Of a stretch of DNA of 5,979 nucleotides, positions 1 to 5,873 are shown in pieces. Position 1 is the stretch's first letter. The number at the start of each line of letters is the position of its first letter. A program made the position numbers and the translations under genes. The stretch is taken from assembly GCA_045598975.1 (NCBI GenBank), contig JAZRVE010000042.1:1-5979 (forward strand), written 5' to 3'. Below the pieces are notes generated by a model. The model made no database searches. It was given only the letters and a program-made list of their open reading frames with translations, and was not told the DNA's origin. This stretch comes from UMGS882 sp045598975. GTDB lineage: Bacteria > Bacillota > Clostridia > Oscillospirales > CAG-382.

Positions 1-24
1 AACTCTCCGCCTGACGCCGCGCCC

Positions 25-79
25 CGATTGGAAGCCTTCTTCACTCCGCCTACGGCTTCGTTTCAAAGGCTTCCAATCG
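25..79. repeat. perfect 14-bp inverted repeat with 27-nt loop
   Basis: The arm CGATTGGAAGCCTT (25-38) is exactly complementary to AAGGCTTCCAATCG (66-79). The 27-nt loop contains a small GCC-TAC-GGC fold at 48-56. A T-rich stretch follows only at about 95-106, some 16 nt after the stem, so this is not a canonical intrinsic terminator for a + strand gene ending left of the window. It could be a dispersed palindromic repeat, an mRNA 3' processing structure, or the edge of a longer element cut by the window. The repeat is directly visible; its role is unknown. Confidence 0.75.
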
Positions 80-170
80 CGAATAATGCCATATCTTTTA
101 TTTTTTCCTCCTAAATGGCTCATATCAATTGACAACGCAGAGGTAAAAAGAACCATTTTTCAATCAAGAC

Positions 171-199
171 TTGCTTTTTTTGACAGTTTGTGGTATATA
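171..199 (+). promoter_or_regulatory. probable extended -10 promoter for the methyltransferase-gpsA unit
   Basis: A -35-like TTGCTT (171-176) is followed after 17 nt by TATATA (194-199), preceded by TGG, an extended -10 arrangement. Transcription would start near 206, giving a short leader of about 24 nt that still contains the AGGAGG at 219-224. A perfect TTGACA at 180-185 is also present, but it has no good -10 at 16-18 nt (closest TAGTAT at 16 or TATAGA at 19), so the exact promoter is ambiguous. Confidence 0.5.
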
Positions 200-202
200 T
201 AT

Positions 203-214
203 AGTATAGATACT
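203..214. promoter_or_regulatory. short dyad AGTAT-AG-ATACT at the predicted start point
   Basis: Two 5-bp complementary arms with a 2-nt spacer lie immediately downstream of the proposed -10, where a repressor would block initiation. A wider TGACA (181-185) / TGTCA (215-219) pair flanks the same region. The dyad is visible; operator function is only an inference, and short AT-rich dyads arise by chance. Confidence 0.25.
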
Positions 215-229
215 TGTCAGGAGGTCAGC

Positions 230-1039
230 ATGGGTATTTCTTACGAACAGAAATGGAAACTGTATGCCAAGCTCTGCCATAGCGAAAGTGCGCACGTCAT
301 GATCGCAGATTCCCTTGCCTCCCGCTTGCTTTCGGATGACGAAAAACACGCGCTTGCCGCCGAGCTTGCCGAAAAAATCGGTGAGCCGGTCTCGCTTTCC
401 AATAGGGAACAGGCTCTGCTTTCGGTTTTCGGTAACGATTTTACGGCAAGCACCCTTGCGGAAGACGCTTTCTGCGAACGGGCGCTTGAAGCGGCTCGCT
501 TGCGCGGCTGCCGGCAGTGCTTTCTCTACGGTGCCGGCTACCGTGCGCACGCTTTCCGCCATACCGGCGATCTGATGCACTTTTTCGAGATCGACAAAGC
601 CGACGTTCTGCTCGATAAATGCGCCCGTCTTCGCCGTGCCGGGCTTTCTCTCCCGCGCGTTTCCTATCTGCCGTGCGACCTTTCCTCCGGTGCCGGGCTT
701 TCCTCGCTCGGCAGACACTATACCCCCGCACCCTCCTTCAACAGTCTGCTCGGCGTCAGCCGCCGCATGGAGGCAGACCGCTTCCGCTCGCTTATCGCAA
801 CGCTTTCCGGGCTGATCGCCGCCGGAAGCGATCTGGTGCTCGATTACCGCACCCGCCCGCATCCCGGCGACCGGTACGGTGTCTTCACCGATAAGGAAGC
901 GGAGACGCTTTTGCAGGAAAACGGATTTTCTCTCTATGAAAAATTAGGCGAAAAAGAAATGACCAACGCTTTCTTTTACCCGTGTCCCACGCTCAGCGCA
1001 CCGGCGGACACCGTGTATCTGCTCGCCGTCAAACACTGA
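230..1039 (+). CDS. putative class I SAM-dependent methyltransferase (LCM/PPM-like), 269 aa
   Basis: This is probably a cytosolic S-adenosylmethionine-dependent methyltransferase of the leucine carboxyl methyltransferase-like group. Visible motifs: a glycine-rich SAM loop GAGYRAHAFR (residues 101-110, resembling the family's GAGYDTRAYR pattern), an acidic FEID at 119-122 ending the next strand, K130, and YLPCD ending at D150. A later GSDLVLDYR strand lies at 199-207. The usual Asp of the GAGYD motif is Arg here, and the family's following 'EG..MYL' motif is degenerate (LLGVSRRME, 173-181), so the acceptor may differ. The frame stays open upstream to 86, but ATG 230 is chosen because AGGAGGT ends 4 nt before it; the upstream extension is AT-rich and overlaps promoter elements. 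gpsA follows after 40 bp without an obvious terminator, so the two are probably co-transcribed. The substrate cannot be told from the sequence. Confidence 0.8.
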   Translation: MGISYEQKWKLYAKLCHSESAHVMIADSLASRLLSDDEKHALAAELAEKIGEPVSLSNREQALLSVFGNDFTASTLAEDAFCERALEAARLRGCRQCFLYGAGYRAHAFRHTGDLMHFFEIDKADVLLDKCARLRRAGLSLPRVSYLPCDLSSGAGLSSLGRHYTPAPSFNSLLGVSRRMEADRFRSLIATLSGLIAAGSDLVLDYRTRPHPGDRYGVFTDKEAETLLQENGFSLYEKLGEKEMTNAFFYPCPTLSAPADTVYLLAVKH

Positions 1040-1050
1040 TCTCGGATCCC

Positions 1051-1079
1051 ATTTCGGAATTTCGGAAAGGAACTGTCCT
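1051..1079 (+). promoter_or_regulatory. gpsA translation start region with tandem 8-mer and small SD hairpin
   Basis: ATTTCGGA is repeated directly in tandem (1051-1058 and 1059-1066), running into the ribosome binding site AAAGGA (1066-1071), which lies 8 nt before the gpsA ATG. The AGGA at 1068-1071 can pair with TCCT at 1076-1079 around an ACTG tetraloop. This 4-bp fold would partly cover the SD but is weak. Confidence 0.4.
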
Positions 1080-2069
1080 ATGCCTTCTGCCATCGCCGTT
1101 ATCGGCTCCGGCACGTGGGGACTTGCCGTCGCGGGTCTTCTTGCCGGGCAGGGGAATGCCGTCACGGTGTTCTCCTCTCATAAAACCACTGCCGACACAC
1201 TGTGTGCCACACGAAAAAGCCCTCATTTAGAGGGCTTTGTTTTGCCGCGGGAGGTCGCCGTCACCACCGATATGACGCTCGCCTGCCGGGACAAGGATTT
1301 TATTCTGTTCGCCGTGCCGTCGGTCTACCTGCGTGCCGTTGCGTCCTCGGCAAAGGGGCTTGTCGCTCCCGACACGATTGTCGTCTGTCTGACAAAGGGG
1401 CTGGAAGAGCATACCTTCTGCACGCCGCTCGATATCCTGCGCGAGGAGCTTGCCGTTTCCGATCCCGTCGCACTGTCGGGGCCTACGCACGCCGAAGAGG
1501 TGGCGCAGAATCTGCCGAGCACCATCGTCGCGGCAAGCCGTGACGAAAACGCCGCCCGGCGGGTACAGGCGCTTTTCGCCGGGAGCTGTCTGCGCGTCTA
1601 CACCAACCGCGATGTTTACGGCGTCGAGCTGTGCGGCGCTTCCAAGAACATCATCGCCATTGCCGCCGGCATTTCCGACGGGCTCGGTTACGGCGACAAC
1701 GCCAAAGCCGCCCTCGTTACGCGCGGCGTCACGGAACTTGCCCGTCTCGGTATCGCCGCCGGGTGCGATCCCGCCACGTTTTACGGGCTGTCCGGTATCG
1801 GCGACGTTGTCGTCACCTCGACGAGCGTTCACAGCCGCAACCGCCGTGCCGGGTATCTTATCGGACAAGGGCTGTCGCCCGCCGATGCCGCCGCCGAAGT
1901 CGGCATGGTCGTCGAGGGCATCAACGCTCTGCCCGCCGCCGTGGCATTTGCCGAAAAACACGGCGTGGAAATGCCCATCACCTTTGCCGTGGATGCCGTG
2001 ATCCGTCACGGTGCGTCGCCGCTCGACACGGTAAACGCGCTCATGAGCCGCAGGCAGAAACCGGAATAG
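1080..2069 (+). CDS. gpsA: glycerol-3-phosphate dehydrogenase [NAD(P)+], 329 aa
   Basis: It reduces dihydroxyacetone phosphate to sn-glycerol 3-phosphate in the cytosol, the entry to glycerophospholipid synthesis. The N-terminal Rossmann fold has GSGTWG at 9-14. The family motifs LTKGLE (K106), LSGPTHAEE (132-140), GASKNIIAIAAG (186-197, with the conserved catalytic Lys at 189), GLSGIGD (236-242), SRNRR (252-256), VVEG (277-280) and EMPI (297-300) follow in the normal order. The length is close to the family's usual 330-345 residues, and the gene looks intact. The start is supported by AAAGGA 8 nt upstream. It follows the methyltransferase gene by 40 bp, and its stop is only 8 bp from the stop of the convergent EamA gene. 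A terminator-shaped hairpin lies inside the coding region at 1216-1238. Identification is firm from motif order. Confidence 0.97.
   Translation: MPSAIAVIGSGTWGLAVAGLLAGQGNAVTVFSSHKTTADTLCATRKSPHLEGFVLPREVAVTTDMTLACRDKDFILFAVPSVYLRAVASSAKGLVAPDTIVVCLTKGLEEHTFCTPLDILREELAVSDPVALSGPTHAEEVAQNLPSTIVAASRDENAARRVQALFAGSCLRVYTNRDVYGVELCGASKNIIAIAAGISDGLGYGDNAKAALVTRGVTELARLGIAAGCDPATFYGLSGIGDVVVTSTSVHSRNRRAGYLIGQGLSPADAAAEVGMVVEGINALPAAVAFAEKHGVEMPITFAVDAVIRHGASPLDTVNALMSRRQKPE
1216..1243. other. terminator-like hairpin inside gpsA
   Basis: AAAGCCCTC (1216-1224) and GAGGGCTTT (1230-1238) form a perfect 9-bp stem around ATTTA, followed by GTTTT on the + strand. On the - strand the stem runs directly into five T residues. 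It encodes residues about 46-53 of GpsA (KSPHLEGF), a normal part of the protein, so it is not an insertion. The structure has the shape of a bidirectional intrinsic terminator, but function inside a coding region is unproven; translating ribosomes would usually prevent it from acting. Confidence 0.45.
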
Positions 2070-2077
2070 TTTTTCTC

Positions 2078-2506
2078 TTACCGGCTGATGAGTCCCAGTC
2101 CCGCAAGGCAGACAATGACGCCGGCGATCTTGGAAAAGGAGAGCTGTTCCTTAAAGAAAACAAGTCCCACGACAAGCAGGCAGATTTCAAGAAGCGCACT
2201 GCACACGAGCTGGGACGTGCTGATCTGCCCGCCCGCCTTGTACAGCGCGAGATAACCGGCTTCCAGTCCCACGATGGAAAGACCGAGGATCCACGTGCTC
2301 CAATTGACGTTCTTGTAGGCGTCGAGCAGATTTCCGCCGCGGTTCGTCACAAAGAACAGCACACCCGAAAAGAGGGCGCCCACGAGATAGGTCACCGTCA
2401 GAGAGGCGAAAGGATCGAGATTTTCGGGAGAAGACTTGGTGCAGATGTTATAAAAGAGATTGGACAGAACGATGACGGCGACGGGGAGAAGGATGGCGGT
2501 GTTCAT
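2078..2506 (-). CDS. single-domain EamA/DMT-family membrane transporter, 142 aa
   Basis: This is a very hydrophobic protein with about five predicted membrane segments (roughly residues 3-22, 33-54, 70-89, 97-118 and 124-141). Its C-terminal pattern, FFKEQLSFSKIAG followed by a Gly/Leu-rich helix, is typical of EamA domains of the drug/metabolite transporter superfamily. Most EamA transporters have two such domains and ten helices; this has one complete domain, so a dimer is expected. It does not look truncated: ATG 2506 has AGGAGGA 7 nt upstream, and the protein ends naturally after the last helix. It lies on the same strand as the ABC operon but behind that operon's terminator, and no clear promoter of its own is visible. 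It converges on gpsA. The substrate is unknown. Confidence 0.85.
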   Translation of the reverse strand: MNTAILLPVAVIVLSNLFYNICTKSSPENLDPFASLTVTYLVGALFSGVLFFVTNRGGNLLDAYKNVNWSTWILGLSIVGLEAGYLALYKAGGQISTSQLVCSALLEICLLVVGLVFFKEQLSFSKIAGVIVCLAGLGLISR

Positions 2507-2649
2507 GTTTTTTTCCTCCTGTACGGTTATTGTTGATTGATCAAAAAAGACAGTCAGACCGTAGATAGCCTGACTGTCGGTAGGTGCTCACCCGTTTATT
2601 ATTGATGAATATGTGAAAGCCGTGCCTCAAAGGGCGCTGTTTTTTTGCC
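2507..2649. other. spacer between ABC operon and EamA gene
   Basis: These 143 bp hold the ABC operon terminator (2543-2578), the EamA gene's ribosome binding site (AGGAGGA, 2514-2520) and a 10-bp imperfect dyad GGTGCTCACC at 2583-2592. I found no good -35/-10 pair on the - strand for the EamA gene. A T-run on the + strand (2640-2646) follows only a bulged, weak stem and serves no nearby + strand gene. Confidence 0.5.
2543..2578 (-). terminator. intrinsic terminator of the ABC transporter operon
   Basis: In the - strand transcript, GACAGTCAG and CTGACTGTC form a perfect 9-bp stem (2570-2578 with 2549-2557) around a 12-nt loop, directly followed by six U residues (2543-2548). It lies about 70 nt after the stop codon of the ATPase gene. 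It separates the operon from the EamA gene on the same strand, 37 nt before whose ATG the U-tract ends. Confidence 0.9.
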
Positions 2650-3381
2650 TTATAAGACCTTCGAGAGAAAATCTTTCAAGCGCGGACTCTGGGGATTGGT
2701 GAACAGCTCGTTCGGACTGCCTTCTTCCACGATCTTGCCGTCGTCCATGAACAGCACGCGGTTGGCGACCTGACGGGCAAAGCCCATTTCGTGCGGCACC
2801 ACCACCATGGTCATGCCGTCGTCGGCGAGCTCTTTCATGAGATCGAGCACTTCTCCGACCATCTCGGGATCGAGTGCCGAGGTCGGCTCGTCGAACAGGA
2901 TGACATCGGGATTCATGGCAAGTGAACGGGCAATGGCGATACGCTGTTTCTGTCCGCCGGAAAGCTGTTCGGGGAAGGCGTCCGCCTTGTCGGGCAGTCC
3001 TACGCGCATAAGCAGTTGCCGTGCCTGCTCACGTGCCTCTTCTTTCGGCATTTTGAGAAGCTTTATGGGCGCGAGCGTGATGTTGTCTATGATAGACAGA
3101 TGCGGGAACAGGTTGAAATGCTGGAACACCATGCCCATCTTCCGACGGAGCTTGTTGATGTTGCATTTGGGAGACGTGATGATGTCGCCTTCAAACCATA
3201 TTTCTCCGTCCGACGCTTCCTCCAAACGGTTCAGACAGCGCAGGAACGTGGATTTTCCCGAGCCGGACGGCCCGATGATGACGACCTTTTCGCCCTTGTT
3301 GATGACCTGATTGACACCCTTCAAGACCTTGATCTCATCGTTTTCGCCGAAATTCTTATACAGATTCTTAACGACTATCAC
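2650..3381 (-). CDS. polar amino acid ABC transporter ATP-binding protein (GlnQ-type), GTG start, 243 aa
   Basis: This is the ATPase that powers amino acid import, acting as a dimer on the inner face of the membrane. Motifs: Walker A GPSGSGKST (37-45), Q-loop VFQHFNLFPH (85-94, Q87), signature LSGGQKQR (140-147), Walker B VILFDEP (160-166) with catalytic E165, D-loop SALD (168-171) and switch H197. The family normally has THE at the switch; here it is PHE (P196), an unusual replacement next to the catalytic His. The frame is open to an ATG at 3441, but that start would add 20 residues unlike the family and deep inside the permease gene. GTG 3381 has AAAGGAGG about 10 nt upstream and gives the usual length and N-terminus (IVVKNLYKNFG). 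The start overlaps the permease gene by 14 bp, so translation is probably coupled. The exact amino acid carried is not determined. Confidence 0.95.
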   Translation of the reverse strand: MIVVKNLYKNFGENDEIKVLKGVNQVINKGEKVVIIGPSGSGKSTFLRCLNRLEEASDGEIWFEGDIITSPKCNINKLRRKMGMVFQHFNLFPHLSIIDNITLAPIKLLKMPKEEAREQARQLLMRVGLPDKADAFPEQLSGGQKQRIAIARSLAMNPDVILFDEPTSALDPEMVGEVLDLMKELADDGMTMVVVPHEMGFARQVANRVLFMDDGKIVEEGSPNELFTNPQSPRLKDFLSKVL

Positions 3382-4771
3382 CTTTGCGCAGCCTCCTTTC
3401 CAAAAGCGACACGAGCTTGGAAAGCCCGAGCACCAGCACAAGGTATATGAGCGCCACCGCGATGAGCGGCATATAGTTGCTGTACGTGATGGAACGTATC
3501 TTTAAGCCTCCGAGCGTCAGATCGGCGACGCCGATGTAGAACGCGACCGACGACTCTTTGAGTAAGGCGATAAACTCGTTGGCGAGCGACGGCAGTACCG
3601 CCTTGAACGCCTGCGGAATGACGATGTACCACATGGTCTGCACGTAAGTGAAGCCGAGGCTCCGTCCCGCTTCCGTCTGCCCGCGGTCAATGGACATGAT
3701 GCCGCCGCGGACGATCTCCGAAACGTACGCACCGGAGTTGAGCCCGAAGCACAGCACTGCCGCCGTGAATTTCTGCACGCCGAGCGGCAGCAGTATTACA
3801 AAGTACACGATCAGAAGCTGTACCATGACCGGCGTTCCGCGCATGAGGGAAACGTAGCCGCCGCAGATGCTGTCTGCAAGTTTAAGCTTGCCGGTAGTGG
3901 CGCTTACGCTGCGGATGACCGCCACCACGAAGCCGATGACGATACCGATGAGAACGGCGCACACCGTGATCTCGAGCGTGGTGAGCAGTCCCGTGAGCAG
4001 ATACGTCCAGCGGTTCTGCACGATGAAGTTGCGCTCGAAATCATATTTGAAGGAGTTCCAGAATTGTTTGAGCGGAATGGAGGTGTCCGGCCGTTTGTCG
4101 TCGTAGTTGGTCAGAGACAGGCAGTCGCGGATACCGGTGCGCAGGGTGTTCTGGTTGACGATGGAGACCGTTTCGCCCTGATAGGTGACGCTGTCCGCCG
4201 CCTTGATGAGTGCGTTCGCTTCCAGTATACCGCCGAAAACGGTGTTGACCGTTTCCTCCGAAAAATACAGCGAATAGGTGCCGGGCGACGTTTCAAAAAG
4301 CTCTAACGTCACCTGTCCCGTCACTTTCTCGGCGGCAAGCAGATTGTTCTGCATTTCTTCGGCGAGAAACAGCTTGACCTTGGTGGCGTTGGTTTTGCGT
4401 CCGCCGTTGAGATTGTCCGTGTAAAAAGTATAGACGTCCGTCAGATAGCGGTCAAGATTATCCCTTACGATGCTCGCCGCGTCAACCGTTTCATAGGTGC
4501 AGTCGAGAAGGATGTTCTTTTCCGTGCCGTAGGACACATCCCGTACCGTAACGTGCGAGTTCTCCCCGATCCACTTTGCCCCCGGAGAAGCGGGATTCGG
4601 CAGAGTGGCGAGCTGCTGATCCGCAAGCGCCTGCGCTCCGGCGATATCCAATGAGCCGGATACCCGGTTGCCGAGCGTCTGGATGACGCCCGTCACGGCG
4701 ATGCCGAGGATCACGACAAGCACAAACAGTCCGAGCCGTGCGAATTTCGATAAACGTTTTTTCTTCTTCAT
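3368..4771 (-). CDS. polar amino acid ABC transporter permease with large N-terminal extracytoplasmic region, 467 aa
   Basis: This is the membrane channel subunit. The C-terminal part (about 256-460) is a HisM/GlnP-type permease: several membrane segments (about 257-287, 312-331, 335-353, 433-452), RGTP at 311-314, and the ATPase-docking EAA loop EAGRSLGF...IPQAFKAVLP (368-394). No second permease gene is present, so a homodimer is likely. The usual length is about 215-240 residues; this one has an extra N-terminus: a Lys-rich start (KKKKR), a membrane segment at 12-30, then about 225 residues that should lie outside the cell. That region shows no binding-protein signature I recognise and contains two cysteines (C91, C217). 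ATG 4771 is preferred over the in-frame ATG 4837 because AAAGGA lies 8 nt upstream, and the longer version starts inside an RNA hairpin with no SD. Confidence 0.92.
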   Translation of the reverse strand: MKKKKRLSKFARLGLFVLVVILGIAVTGVIQTLGNRVSGSLDIAGAQALADQQLATLPNPASPGAKWIGENSHVTVRDVSYGTEKNILLDCTYETVDAASIVRDNLDRYLTDVYTFYTDNLNGGRKTNATKVKLFLAEEMQNNLLAAEKVTGQVTLELFETSPGTYSLYFSEETVNTVFGGILEANALIKAADSVTYQGETVSIVNQNTLRTGIRDCLSLTNYDDKRPDTSIPLKQFWNSFKYDFERNFIVQNRWTYLLTGLLTTLEITVCAVLIGIVIGFVVAVIRSVSATTGKLKLADSICGGYVSLMRGTPVMVQLLIVYFVILLPLGVQKFTAAVLCFGLNSGAYVSEIVRGGIMSIDRGQTEAGRSLGFTYVQTMWYIVIPQAFKAVLPSLANEFIALLKESSVAFYIGVADLTLGGLKIRSITYSNYMPLIAVALIYLVLVLGLSKLVSLLERRLRKGDSR

Positions 4772-4815
4772 AACGGTAATCCTTTTTTTGTGAATATTCC
4801 GGGATAAAATAGCAC

Positions 4816-4845
4816 AAACGGGAATGAAAGCCTTCATTCCCGTTT
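4816..4845 (-). ncRNA. intercistronic mRNA hairpin between binding-protein and permease genes
   Basis: AAACGGGAATGAA (4816-4828) and TTCATTCCCGTTT (4833-4845) pair perfectly over 13 bp around a 4-nt loop. In the operon's direction (- strand) the stem is followed by GTGCTATTTT, not a clean U-tract, so it is likelier to stabilise the upstream message against 3' exonucleases or terminate only partly than to stop transcription fully. Such hairpins behind binding-protein genes are known to raise binding protein over permease. On the + strand it is followed by TTTTT (including the last stem bases), so it could also stop antisense transcription. Confidence 0.8.
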
Positions 4846-4869
4846 TTATGGCAGGTTAAGCGATCACGG

Positions 4870-5724
4870 TCAGCCGATGTACTTGGAAACGATTCCGTCG
4901 ATGACGCCTTCCGCGGTCAGTTCGTCGATGGCACCGTTGATGGCGTTGAGCAGATCGGTGTTGCCCTTCTTGACGCAGATCGCGTAGTCTTCATCCGCGT
5001 AAGCGGTCTCGAGAATGACAAGACCTTCGTTTTCGGCGACAAGAGCCTTTGCCGGTTCGTTGTCGATGATGACGCAGTCAACGTCGCCGCCGACGAGAGC
5101 GAGGACGGCACCGTTGCCGTTGGAGTACTGGGTGACGTTTTCAGCGCCGAAGTCGTCGCAGGCATAGGTGTCACCGGTGGTACCGAGCTGAACGGCTATC
5201 TTGTAGGAAGCGCCTTCCGCAAACAGGTCGTCGACCGACGTGATGGGAGAGCCTTCCTTGACGATGACGGACTGCACGCCGTTTGCGTAGCTGGACGAGA
5301 AGTCAACGTCTTTCAGTCTGTCTTCGGTCACGGTCATGCCCGCCATACCGAAATCGATCAGACCGCTGTCAACAGCCGAAATGATGGAGGAGAATTCCAT
5401 ATCCTCGATGCGGAGCGTCATGCCGAGCTTATCGGCGATGGCGGCAGCGATCTCGGCGTCGATACCGATGATGTTTTCGCCTTCGTAGAATTCATAGGGC
5501 TGGAAATAAGCGTTGGTACCCATGACGAGTTCCTTCTTGACGAGATTGTCGGCGCCTTCGGGCGTTTCGGCGTCTGCGACAGGGACCTGTACGGGAGTTT
5601 CTTCCATCAGACCGTCGTTTTCGGCAGCATTGTCGTCAGCGGGTTCGATGGGCTGCGTCTGGGTGCAGGCACAGACAGCGACGAGCATGACGAGTGCCAG
5701 CAGAATGGCTAAATACTTTTTCAT
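4870..5724 (-). CDS. amino acid ABC transporter substrate-binding lipoprotein, 284 aa
   Basis: This extracellular binding protein delivers a polar amino acid to the permease. It has a Lys-start signal peptide with a hydrophobic core (about 5-17) and a lipobox-like VCAC with the lipidated Cys most likely at 20 (Cys18 also present). An acidic, Pro-rich linker (about 21-64) is followed by a family 3 solute-binding domain (about 66-284). Ligand-site motifs are visible: FQPYEF (74-79), GMTVTEDR (129-136, whose Arg normally holds the ligand carboxylate), GTTGD (181-185) and IIDNEPA (219-225, whose Asp normally binds the ligand amine). The length is normal for the family. The start is supported by AAGGAAG 7 nt upstream. 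It is the first gene of the operon, behind a strong promoter and ahead of an RNA hairpin, which fits high expression. The specific amino acid is not determined. Confidence 0.95.
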   Translation of the reverse strand: MKKYLAILLALVMLVAVCACTQTQPIEPADDNAAENDGLMEETPVQVPVADAETPEGADNLVKKELVMGTNAYFQPYEFYEGENIIGIDAEIAAAIADKLGMTLRIEDMEFSSIISAVDSGLIDFGMAGMTVTEDRLKDVDFSSSYANGVQSVIVKEGSPITSVDDLFAEGASYKIAVQLGTTGDTYACDDFGAENVTQYSNGNGAVLALVGGDVDCVIIDNEPAKALVAENEGLVILETAYADEDYAICVKKGNTDLLNAINGAIDELTAEGVIDGIVSKYIG

Positions 5725-5746
5725 GATGTTTCTTCCTTTCTTTTTT

Positions 5747-5764
5747 GCGGTTTATTGACACCGC
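5747..5764 (-). other. small 5' leader stem-loop of the ABC operon
   Basis: In the leader RNA, GCGGT pairs with ACCGC over 5 bp around an 8-nt loop, just before an A-rich stretch and the ribosome binding site of the binding-protein gene. It is too small to be a recognised riboswitch; it may protect the 5' end or be chance. Confidence 0.35.
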
Positions 5765-5781
5765 ATATCTAAACACAATAT

Positions 5782-5809
5782 ATTATATACGAAATCGGGG
5801 ATTTGTCAA
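5782..5809 (-). promoter_or_regulatory. consensus sigma-A promoter of the ABC operon
   Basis: On the - strand, TTGACA (5809-5804) and TATAAT (5787-5782), both perfect, are separated by 16 nt. Transcription would start near 5775, leaving a leader of about 50 nt before the ATG at 5724. No clear operator overlaps it, apart from an opposing TTGACA (5755-5760) in mirror orientation. Confidence 0.88.
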
Positions 5810-5873
5810 GAGTTTTGGATAAAATGTTGCTTTTTGGGATGTATGTGTTAAAATGATGTGAGCCAAAAAGAGA

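Noticed and set aside
86..229. In-frame N-terminal extension of the methyltransferase from ATG 86
   Set aside because: It lacks a ribosome binding site, overlaps the promoter and dyad, and has AT-rich composition; ATG 230 has a near-perfect SD and a family-like N-terminus.
1227..2009. 260-residue open frame antisense to gpsA
   Set aside because: It is a shadow of the GC-rich gpsA codons, with low-complexity Gly/Asp/Arg composition, no membrane or domain motif and no SD.
1631..2536. 301-residue + strand open frame across gpsA and the EamA gene
   Set aside because: Its first half is Arg-rich shadow of gpsA and the rest is antisense to the EamA gene; no domain is visible.
2549..2578. Possible guanidine-type (mini-ykkC) riboswitch, because the loop contains ACGG ahead of a transporter gene
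   Set aside because: That class needs two small hairpins with ACGR as the tetraloop; here ACGG is inside a larger loop without its own closing stem, and only one hairpin exists.
2615..2646. Possible + strand terminator before the T-run at 2640-2646
   Set aside because: The stem needs a 3-nt bulge and is weak, and no + strand gene ends nearby.
3382..3441. ATPase start at ATG 3441
   Set aside because: The 20 added residues are Cys/Trp-rich and unlike the family; GTG 3381 has AAAGGAGG upstream and gives the normal length.
4772..4837. Longer permease starting at 4837
   Set aside because: The start lies in the 13-bp hairpin without an SD and adds 22 residues before the Lys-rich membrane anchor; ATG 4771 has AAAGGA at proper spacing.
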